This document shows, one piece after another, positions 1-5,196 of a stretch of 6,604 nucleotides of DNA (positions are counted from its first letter, which is position 1; every line of letters starts with the position of its first letter). The position numbers were made by a program, and so were the translations under genes. The notes beneath the pieces were generated by a model. The model saw only the letters and a list, made by a program, of their open reading frames with translations. It was not told where the DNA came from and searched no databases. This DNA is from CAZOOA01 sp964581355 (GTDB lineage Bacteria > Bacillota > Dethiobacteria > DTU022 > UBA8154): contig CAZOOA010000109.1 of the NCBI GenBank assembly GCA_964581355.1, forward strand, positions 1-6,604, written 5' to 3'.

Positions 1-445
1 TGTTGATCAGCTTGGTCATCGCTGCCAGGGTGGTGGATTTGCCGCTGCCTGTGGGCCCGGTGACCAGGATCAGGCCCCGGTTGCGGCGGGCCATGATGGT
101 AACAGCTTCCGGAAGCTCCAGGGTTTTAATCGAGGCCACCTCGGTATTGAGCAGCCTCAGGGCTATGCCGATTGCCCCCCTTTGCCGGTACACATTCACG
201 CGGAAAAATCCCAAGTCCCCGTGGGAATAGGAGACGTCCACCTCGCCTAGCTCTTCCAGGACAGCCTGCTTGTTGTCCGGCAGAAGCTGCCGGGCCAGGT
301 TTTCGGTGTCATCCCAGGTCAGGGTAGGGGCATCCATATGGATCAGGTTTCCGTTCACCCTCAAGACCGGTGATACGCCTACAGTGAGATGGAGGTCGGA
401 AGCGCCAGCGCTGATGGCTTGCTGGAGCAAGAGGTTGATATTCAT
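1..445 (-). CDS. pilT: Type IV pilus retraction ATPase PilT, N-terminal part (runs off the left edge)
   Basis: I translated this frame by hand. It starts at ATG (443-445) behind a perfect AGGAGG (451-456) and gives 148 codons before the window ends. PilT is a cytoplasmic hexameric ATPase that powers pilus disassembly and twitching. Residues 1-100 form the PAS-like N-terminal domain, with the family signature ASDLHLTVG at about 15-23 and RVNG at 29-32. The Walker A motif GPTGSGKST lies at 130-138. The Asp box, Walker B, His box and the AIRNLIRE region would lie beyond the edge. The N-terminus is the short PilT type, without the long MshEN extension of PilB. It follows pilB by 76 bases and is probably part of the same transcription unit. 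It is a separate gene from the PilT whose C-terminus lies at the right edge. Family call is near certain; paralogue identity (PilT or PilU-like) cannot be settled from this part. Confidence 0.93.
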   Translation of the reverse strand, partial: MNINLLLQQAISAGASDLHLTVGVSPVLRVNGNLIHMDAPTLTWDDTENLARQLLPDNKQAVLEELGEVDVSYSHGDLGFFRVNVYRQRGAIGIALRLLNTEVASIKTLELPEAVTIMARRNRGLILVTGPTGSGKSTTLAAMTKLIN

Positions 446-450
446 AGCTT

Positions 451-456
451 CCTCCT
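451..456 (-). promoter_or_regulatory. Ribosome binding site of the left pilT
   Basis: On the minus strand AGGAGG lies 5 bases before the ATG at 443-445. It is a full match to the anti-Shine-Dalgarno core. It fixes this start and shows that the gene is translated independently, not only by readthrough from pilB. Confidence 0.75.
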
Positions 457-505
457 GACTGAATACAGTATCATCTATTGATTAGGCTGGGCGGTTTTAA
501 CAGGA

Positions 506-511
506 ATTATA
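506..511 (-). promoter_or_regulatory. Possible -10 box between pilB and the left pilT (weak)
   Basis: The minus strand reads TATAAT just after the pilB stop codon, about 60 bases before the pilT start. A consensus -10 hexamer here could give the second pilT its own promoter. At 16-18 bases upstream, inside the end of pilB, I find only poor -35 candidates (GTCATT or GGTCAT). TTGTCT is present but only 12 bases away. The base before the box is AGG, so the extended -10 element is at best half matched. A chance match is quite possible. Confidence 0.22.
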
Positions 512-521
512 CCTTCTAAAG

Positions 522-2207
522 CTAGACAATGACCCGCATGACTTCTTCCAGGGAGGTGATACCTCTTTTCGCCTTTAACAGGCCGTCCTGGTTCAGGGTA
601 ATCATGCCTTCCTTGACGGCCTGCTCCTTGATTTCGCCGGCGGAGCTTCGCTTTAAGGTCAAGCGCTGGATCTCTTCGCTGATTTGCAGCAGTTCGTAAA
701 CCCCAATCCGGCCCCGGTAGCCGGTTTCATTGCAGCGTATGCAGCCGATGGGACGGTAGATGGTGACAGCTTCCTCTTCAGGCTCTAAGGGGAAGTCGGG
801 GACGCTTTGCAGTATCTCCTGCCGGGTCATTTCCTGGGGTTGTTTGCAGTTTTTACACAGGACCCGGGCCAAACGCTGGGCCAACACGCCGATCAGGGAA
901 GAGGAGGTGAGGTAGGCCTCGATGCCCATATCCCCCAGGCGGGTGATGGCTCCGGCGGCATCGTTGGTGTGCAGGGTGGACAGGACCAGGTGACCGGTCA
1001 GGGCTGATTCCACGGCGATGCGGGCCGTTTCATGGTCGCGAATCTCGCCAATCATGATGATATCGGGGTCGTTGCGCAGGATGGAGCGCAGGCCCGTGGA
1101 AAAGTGTAAGCCGGCCCGGGTGTTGACCTGGACCTGGTTGATGCCTTCCATACGGTATTCAATGGGATCTTCCACAGTGATAATCTGTTTTTCGACATTG
1201 TTCAGTTCGGCTAAAGTGGCATAAAGGGTGGTGCTCTTGCCACTTCCCGTGGGCCCTGTGACCAGGATAAAGCCATAGGGCGTCTTCATCATTTTTTTAT
1301 ACTTGGCCAGCTGCGATTCGGGAAAGCCCAGCTGTTCCAGGGTGATGAGCTGGGCGCTGCGGTTTAACAGGCGCAGGGTCAGCTTTTCCCCGTACGCGGA
1401 AGGCAGGGAAGCTACCCGGACGTCAACGGTTTTATTATCAATTTTCAGCGTAATGCGGCCATCCTGGGGCACGCGGCGCTCGGCAATGTCCATATTGGAC
1501 ATCACCTTGAGGCGTGAAACCAGGGTGGGGTGCATTCGGCGGGGGTGCTGCATGACATCATGGAGCACCCCGTCGATGCGAAAGCGGATGCGCATGCTTT
1601 TTTCCTGGGGTTCGATGTGCACGTCGCTGGCCCCGGCCTGGACGGACTGGTTGAAAATCTGGTTGGCCAGTTGCACAGCAGGCCGTTCGGTGGACTGGTC
1701 TGTCGAGATGGCCTCTGGTTCCTCGTCTTCCACTTCCTGTTCTATGTCGGCAGAGGTCTGGGTAAAACGCTCCAGGGCCGCCTGCAGTTCGCTGTCGGGG
1801 ACGATTACGGGCATGACATCGTAGCCCGTTAACAGCCGCAGGTCATCAATAGCAATAATGTCAGAAGGATTGGCCATGGCTATGATCAGCTGGCCGTCAT
1901 CAAAGCCGACGGGTAAGGCCTGGTAGCGGCGGGCCGTGTCCGGGTCCAGCAGGGTGCTGGCCACTGTATCAGGGGGGGAGGTCTCCAGCGAACGGAATTG
2001 TACCCCGGCCTTTTCTGCCATGACCCTGGTAACGGCTTCTTCACTGGTAAAGCCCAACTCCACCAGAATCCGGCCCAGCAGGCCCCTGACACCTCTTTGC
2101 TCGCGCTCTTTTTGGTATTGCAGTGCCTCTTGCAGTTGTTCCTCGGTAATTTCCCCGGCTTTGATGAGTGCTTCACCCAGGTAGTTTCTGGTAAACCTGG
2201 CGCTCAA
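522..2207 (-). CDS. pilB: Type IV pilus extension ATPase PilB (GspE/PilB family)
   Basis: This 561-residue protein has the usual compact PilB length. PilB is the cytoplasmic hexameric ATPase that drives pilin addition through PilC. Residues 1-150 form an MshEN-type N-terminal domain with two 24-residue repeats (about 9-32 and 43-66). An acidic linker follows at 155-165. The second N-terminal domain carries ASDVHIEP at 193-200. The ATPase core shows Walker A GPTGSGKST (318-326), Asp box ITVEDPIEYR (343-352), Walker B region ending GEIRD (387-391) and His box LVLSTLHTNDA (407-417). Zinc-binding cysteines sit at 451, 454, 489 and 492, the last pair in CIRCNETGYRGR, a PilB/GspE hallmark absent from PilT. 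The start is TTG (2205-2207): the only other start-like codon before the upstream in-frame stop is CTG, and the next in-frame ATG lies inside the domain. It begins 21 bases after pilO. GspE of a type II secretion system is unlikely given the PilM/N/O/T context. Confidence 0.97.
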   Translation of the reverse strand: MSARFTRNYLGEALIKAGEITEEQLQEALQYQKEREQRGVRGLLGRILVELGFTSEEAVTRVMAEKAGVQFRSLETSPPDTVASTLLDPDTARRYQALPVGFDDGQLIIAMANPSDIIAIDDLRLLTGYDVMPVIVPDSELQAALERFTQTSADIEQEVEDEEPEAISTDQSTERPAVQLANQIFNQSVQAGASDVHIEPQEKSMRIRFRIDGVLHDVMQHPRRMHPTLVSRLKVMSNMDIAERRVPQDGRITLKIDNKTVDVRVASLPSAYGEKLTLRLLNRSAQLITLEQLGFPESQLAKYKKMMKTPYGFILVTGPTGSGKSTTLYATLAELNNVEKQIITVEDPIEYRMEGINQVQVNTRAGLHFSTGLRSILRNDPDIIMIGEIRDHETARIAVESALTGHLVLSTLHTNDAAGAITRLGDMGIEAYLTSSSLIGVLAQRLARVLCKNCKQPQEMTRQEILQSVPDFPLEPEEEAVTIYRPIGCIRCNETGYRGRIGVYELLQISEEIQRLTLKRSSAGEIKEQAVKEGMITLNQDGLLKAKRGITSLEEVMRVIV

Positions 2208-2214
2208 AGACAGA

Positions 2215-2222
2215 CCCCTCTC
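2215..2222 (-). promoter_or_regulatory. Ribosome binding site that sets the TTG start of pilB
   Basis: The minus strand reads GAGAGGGG seven bases before the TTG at 2205-2207. The spacing is right for TTG. The ATG at 2224-2226, nearer pilO, is out of frame with pilB. This supports a true TTG start, which could lower PilB output relative to PilM/N/O. Confidence 0.6.
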
Positions 2223-2228
2223 ACATGT

Positions 2229-2753
2229 TTAGTCCCGGTAAAATGTTTTCACTTGCAGATCCATTTGATTTTGGTTCAAATTAATAACTTCTATACGAAA
2301 AGCGCGACTTCCTTCCTGGAGGTCCTGCAATTGGTGCATTATTTTTAGGAAAGCGGAATATTCACCCTGAAAGGCAAGCTGCAGGGGTATTTCCACGTAA
2401 TCATCCGCAGGCTCACGGCTGTCAAAGCGAACCTGGGAGAGCTGCAGATCGTGTGCACTGGCCATTTTTTCCAGGGAATCCAGCAGGGCATCTTCATTGG
2501 CCTGTGTCGGGATTAGCTGTTCCAGGGTTTCCAGGTAGCGCTCAAACTCGGGGCCCCTTTCCCGGAGCTCCAGGAGCTGATCCAGGCGGGTGCTGGCCAG
2601 TTCCAGGGACTGCTCTTCCTCTTCTAGCTGTGCCTGGGCTTCGTTGAGGTTAGTATATTGATTGTAGGCCAGGAAAAGCAGGATCACCAGGGCCACCCCC
2701 CCCAGGATAAAGAACATGACAGAAGGTGATATTTTAGTTTCGCGCAAGCTCAT
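2229..2753 (-). CDS. pilO: Type IV pilus alignment protein PilO
   Basis: This 174-residue protein is slightly shorter than the roughly 200 residues usual for PilO. It has a short cytoplasmic tail, one membrane segment (about 11-30), a charged coiled-coil stretch (about 34-80) and a C-terminal domain (about 80-174). That domain opens with LIPTQANEDALLDSLEKMA, the typical PilO start of the ferredoxin-like fold. PilO is expected to pair with PilN outside the membrane and link the PilM/PilC/PilB base to the pilus. The ATG (2751-2753) has AAGGAGG eight bases upstream, inside the pilN coding region. The first 20 bases overlap the end of pilN, so translation is probably coupled. Identification rests on topology, the LIP motif and operon order, because PilO sequences are poorly conserved. 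A run of eight G lies in codons 17-20. Confidence 0.88.
   Translation of the reverse strand: MSLRETKISPSVMFFILGGVALVILLFLAYNQYTNLNEAQAQLEEEEQSLELASTRLDQLLELRERGPEFERYLETLEQLIPTQANEDALLDSLEKMASAHDLQLSQVRFDSREPADDYVEIPLQLAFQGEYSAFLKIMHQLQDLQEGSRAFRIEVINLNQNQMDLQVKTFYRD
2696..2703. repeat. Eight-base G/C homopolymer in the pilO membrane segment
   Basis: The plus strand has eight C in a row, read as eight G in pilO across codons 17-20 (Leu-Gly-Gly-Val). It is the longest single-base run I see in the window; several other runs reach seven. A one-base slip would shift the frame before the end of the membrane helix and abolish PilO. Confidence 0.8.
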
Positions 2754-3369
2754 TCAGTCCGCCTCCTTCCTGCATCTGCTCCAATGGCTGGCCCGACTCC
2801 AGGTTGGCCTGAATTTCAAACTGGTAGGCCGGGTTTCCATCCCAGGCGGTTTCTGTAGAAAACTGGCAGCGGACATCGTACAGACCGTCCAGTTCTTCAA
2901 TTTTCTGCAGCCAGGAAGCCACGACCTCGTGCCGTTTGCCCCAGCCCCGGATGGTAATCTCCCCTTCTCCTGCCCCGTTGTCTTCATCATCGCCATCGCC
3001 GCCTTCAAAAGAGGCATTAATGTCGGAAAGCCAGATTTCACCGGGCATGGAAACGCCCAGTTCAGTCAGGAGAAAGTCCCATGGGGGCGAATTGCCCAGG
3101 GCCAGCTGCAAGGTGGCTTCGGCTTCTTCGGCCCGCTCCTGCATTTCAGCATAATGCTCCAGTTCATCGACCTGCGCCTCAATATCCTGGCGCTGCCGTT
3201 CCAGCGATGAAGCCTGGGAGCGCACCGTTGCGGTCATAAAAAGAAGGCTGAGGTAGACAACCAGTACAATGGCCATAACCGCAACGCTGACAAAGATGAA
3301 GAGCCGCTGTTTAACCCACTTCTTTTCCTTTACCCGTATTTCAGGGGGCAGCAGGCTGATATTTTTCAT
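2734..3369 (-). CDS. pilN: Type IV pilus assembly protein PilN
   Basis: This 211-residue protein is close to the usual PilN length. The N-terminus MKNISLLPPEIR matches the conserved INLLP-type tail that binds a groove in PilM. A basic stretch (13-22) and one membrane helix (about 23-45) follow. A coiled coil spans about 50-92, and the extracytoplasmic domain about 95-195 includes the typical WLSDI and ITIRGWG strands. Between these strands lies a very acidic, glycine-rich insert at about 123-136 (GGDGDDEDNGAGEG), probably a flexible surface loop. PilN should tether PilM to the membrane and form heterodimers with PilO. The ATG immediately follows the pilM stop (TAA then ATG), with GGAGGG (3377-3382) inside the end of pilM. 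The 3' end overlaps pilO by 20 bases. Together these indicate coupled synthesis of the three partners. Confidence 0.93.
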   Translation of the reverse strand: MKNISLLPPEIRVKEKKWVKQRLFIFVSVAVMAIVLVVYLSLLFMTATVRSQASSLERQRQDIEAQVDELEHYAEMQERAEEAEATLQLALGNSPPWDFLLTELGVSMPGEIWLSDINASFEGGDGDDEDNGAGEGEITIRGWGKRHEVVASWLQKIEELDGLYDVRCQFSTETAWDGNPAYQFEIQANLESGQPLEQMQEGGGLNELARN

Positions 3370-4374
3370 TTATTGTCCCTCCAGTCCGCGAAGGGCCAGG
3401 CTGAAGGCGATGCTGTAGTCCAGCTCCTGGCCATTGCCCATTTGATTAAACCCTGTAGTCCCAGTAAAGGGCTGTAGTTTTTTGACCGGGGTGTTCAGGA
3501 CCTCTTCGATCCGCCCAGCCACTTCCGGGGCCCGGGCTCCCTTGCCGCTCAGCAGGATCTCTTCCACGTCCAGCGCGTTGGGCTGGGCCTGGTAGTAGGA
3601 GATGGAGGCGCGGATCTCGCTGACCAGGTCGTCGATCCATTCCAGGTAGGCTTCCGGGACTGACTCGGACAGCCCGGCCAGGGAAAACAGTTCTTCCACA
3701 GGCACTTCCATCCGGGCGGCGGCATCCTGCAGCCTTACGGGGATGCGCCGGGCCAGTCGGGGCACCCGGTCGGCGATAATCAGGATGTTGCTCTGCCCGT
3801 TGGCTACATCCACCAGCACCACGGCCCCTTCGCGCTGCACCCGCGGCATGATTTTCAGCAGAACCAGGGAGGAAACATCGATATCCGCAGGATTCAGGCG
3901 GGCTCCCGATAAGGTGTTTAAAAACACATCCAGCATCTCCCGCCGGGCGGCGACCAGGATGACTTCGTACATGGCCCCTGATTCACCGGTGGTTTCCCCG
4001 ATGACTGTATAGTCCAGGACCACGCTGGCCAGGGACAGGGGCAGGTAATCCTGGGCCTGGTGCCGGATGAGGCCACCCAGCTTGTCTTCCGGGACTTTTT
4101 GAAAGTTGGCGAAACGGACCAGCACATCCTTGTTGGAAACCCCCAGGATGACGTTTTTTTCTTTAAACCCGTTTTTCGACCAGAGCTGGGCCAGGGCAGC
4201 AGCAACCTGATCAGGCTGTTGGATCATACCATCTTCAACGGCTCCCTGGGGCAGGGGTTCACGGCCCCAGGTATTGATTTTGGGGGCGGATGCAGTTCCG
4301 GATAGCTCCACGCCCCGAATTTCACCGGCGTCAATGTCCAGGCCCACCAGGCGTTTTTTTGCTCCAATTACCAT
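3370..4374 (-). CDS. pilM: Type IV pilus assembly protein PilM (actin-like ATPase fold)
   Basis: This 334-residue protein is near the usual PilM size of about 350. PilM is a cytoplasmic actin/FtsA-like protein that binds the PilN tail and links the alignment complex to PilB, PilT and PilC. The phosphate-1 region is GLDIDAGEIRGVEL (11-24). LIRHQAQDYLPL (102-113) matches the conserved PilM segment usually written as E-A-x-x-Y-I-P. The phosphate-2 strand is VVLVDVANGQSNILII (185-200), and the adenosine-side motif is EEILLSGKGARAPEVAGRI (271-289). Compared with the common LDIGSSSVK and DIGA motifs, both phosphate loops are changed, so nucleotide binding may differ. The ATG (4372-4374) lies 15 bases after the sigma-factor stop, with only a modest site (AAGGGA at about 4385-4390, ten bases away). 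Its 3' end abuts pilN. Confidence 0.94.
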   Translation of the reverse strand: MVIGAKKRLVGLDIDAGEIRGVELSGTASAPKINTWGREPLPQGAVEDGMIQQPDQVAAALAQLWSKNGFKEKNVILGVSNKDVLVRFANFQKVPEDKLGGLIRHQAQDYLPLSLASVVLDYTVIGETTGESGAMYEVILVAARREMLDVFLNTLSGARLNPADIDVSSLVLLKIMPRVQREGAVVLVDVANGQSNILIIADRVPRLARRIPVRLQDAAARMEVPVEELFSLAGLSESVPEAYLEWIDDLVSEIRASISYYQAQPNALDVEEILLSGKGARAPEVAGRIEEVLNTPVKKLQPFTGTTGFNQMGNGQELDYSIAFSLALRGLEGQ

Positions 4375-4389
4375 AGGCGAATCATCCCT

Positions 4390-5130
4390 TCAGGAAAGGT
4401 ATTTGTTCATCTGTTCCAAACCCAGATATTTCAGGCGGGACACTTTGCGCTGGCTGAGCCCCAGTTTTTCCGCCACCTGCTGCTGGGTCATATCCTGGTA
4501 AAAAAGCATATAGATGGCTTTTTGCTGCAGCTCGCTCAGGCGGGACAGGGCCTGGCGGACCAGGATTTTATCTTCGATGGGCAGCTGAAAGCTTTCGTAG
4601 CGGATGCTGCGAATGCGGGAAATGTCCAGTTCATCCAGGGGGACGCTTCCGGCCTGCATGGCCTGAACCACCCCTGTCTCCTCCACGTTCACTGCCTGGG
4701 CAATTTCCTGCAAGGTGGGGGGGTGTCCGCTTTCTTTTAATATCCGCTCCGTTTCCTGCAATATTTTCCCCTGCAGATCCACGATCCAGCCCGGACGGTC
4801 AAAGGTTTTCTCCCGCCAGATCTCGCGCCGGATCTCCCCCATGATGCAGTGGGAGGCATAGGTGCTGAAACGTACGCCCCGCTGGGGATCGAAACGTTTC
4901 AGGGCTTTCATCAGACCCTCAAAACCGGCCTGGGCCAGGTCTTCCCGCTCAGCGCCCTTGCGATCCTTGCGACTGAACAGCCGGGCAAAGTGATGCACCA
5001 GGGCTGCTCCCGCCTCCATAACTGCCTGGAGAGATTGTTCGCAGTGCTGGTCCAGGTAAAGCTGGACCAGCTTTTCCAGCTCCATATTTTTGCACCCGGA
5101 AAAGGTATTTTGTTGGACATGTTCCGGCAT
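4390..5130 (-). CDS. Sigma-70 family RNA polymerase sigma factor (SigB/SigF/SigG-like) inside the pilus operon
   Basis: From the ATG at 5128-5130 the protein has 246 residues, a normal size for a group 3 sigma factor lacking region 1.1. Region 2 (about 40-107) includes EDLAQAGFEGLMKALKRFDP and FSTYASHCIMGEIRREIWRE, the core-binding and -10 recognition helices. FSTYA and GEIRR are typical of the SigB/F/G group, while FDPQRG and TYAS also recall FliA/SigD. Region 3 (about 118-160) carries HPPTLQEIAQAVNV. Region 4 (about 190-243) has the helix-turn-helix MTQQQVAEKLGLSQRKVSRL that would read the -35 element. A GTG at 5137-5139 would add three residues, but it overlaps the ribosome binding site, so I prefer the ATG. 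pilC ends 66 bases upstream and pilM starts 15 bases downstream, so it is co-transcribed with pilus genes. No anti-sigma gene is visible nearby. I cannot name its regulon or give it an established symbol. Confidence 0.93.
   Translation of the reverse strand: MPEHVQQNTFSGCKNMELEKLVQLYLDQHCEQSLQAVMEAGAALVHHFARLFSRKDRKGAEREDLAQAGFEGLMKALKRFDPQRGVRFSTYASHCIMGEIRREIWREKTFDRPGWIVDLQGKILQETERILKESGHPPTLQEIAQAVNVEETGVVQAMQAGSVPLDELDISRIRSIRYESFQLPIEDKILVRQALSRLSELQQKAIYMLFYQDMTQQQVAEKLGLSQRKVSRLKYLGLEQMNKYLS
5046..5075. other. Perfect 10-bp inverted repeat in the 5' coding part of the sigma factor
   Basis: GCTGGTCCAG (5046-5055) and CTGGACCAGC (5062-5071) are exact reverse complements around a 6-base loop. 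In the sigma mRNA the hairpin spans nucleotides 60-85 of the coding region (residues K-L-V-Q-L-Y-L-D-Q). An overlapping near-palindrome, AAGCTGG-A-CCAGCTT (5059-5073), shares one arm. On the plus strand the stem is followed by TTTT, which resembles a weak intrinsic terminator, but no plus-strand gene precedes it. It could affect translation or elongation of the sigma gene, or be a by-product of the codons. Confidence 0.55.
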
Positions 5131-5133
5131 TAA

Positions 5134-5143
5134 GATCACCCTC
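5134..5143 (-). promoter_or_regulatory. Ribosome binding site that selects the ATG start of the sigma factor
   Basis: The minus strand reads GAGGGTGATC here, followed by TTA and the ATG at 5128-5130. GGTGATC matches the extended anti-Shine-Dalgarno complement GGAGGTGATC. The alternative GTG start (5137-5139) lies inside this element and could not use it with normal spacing, so translation should begin at the ATG. Confidence 0.65.
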
Positions 5144-5196
5144 TTGTAAGATAAGACTGGACAGCCTGGACCTGGGTCTGTTCGAATCTGTCTAAA

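Noticed and set aside
104..117. Perfect 14-base palindrome AGCTTCCGGAAGCT inside the left pilT
   Set aside because: It lacks a loop, lies in the conserved coding stretch E-L-P-E-A and is explained by codon content; one such palindrome is not surprising.
1303..1832. Long plus-strand open frames opposite pilB (1303-1824 and 1530-1832)
   Set aside because: They lie entirely opposite a well-supported PilB coding region and show no recognisable domain. Such open antisense frames are common in G+C-rich genes.
2716..3210. Plus-strand open frame of 164 codons opposite pilN and pilO
   Set aside because: It mirrors PilN coding sequence, has no family motif and would require antisense coding across a gene overlap.
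4354..4360. A7 run at codons 5-7 of pilM as a frameshift site
   Set aside because: The main frame is intact through the whole PilM family pattern, several other runs of seven occur in the window, and no useful alternative-frame product is seen.
5046..5075. Intrinsic terminator on the plus strand (hairpin plus TTTT)
   Set aside because: No plus-strand gene leads into it, and the T run is only four bases. I keep the inverted repeat as a structural observation only.
5131..5196. Promoter or terminator between pilC and the sigma gene
   Set aside because: The 66-base gap has short repeated CTGGAC and TCTGT words and a TATCTT, but no -35/-10 pair at proper spacing and no stable hairpin with a T run.
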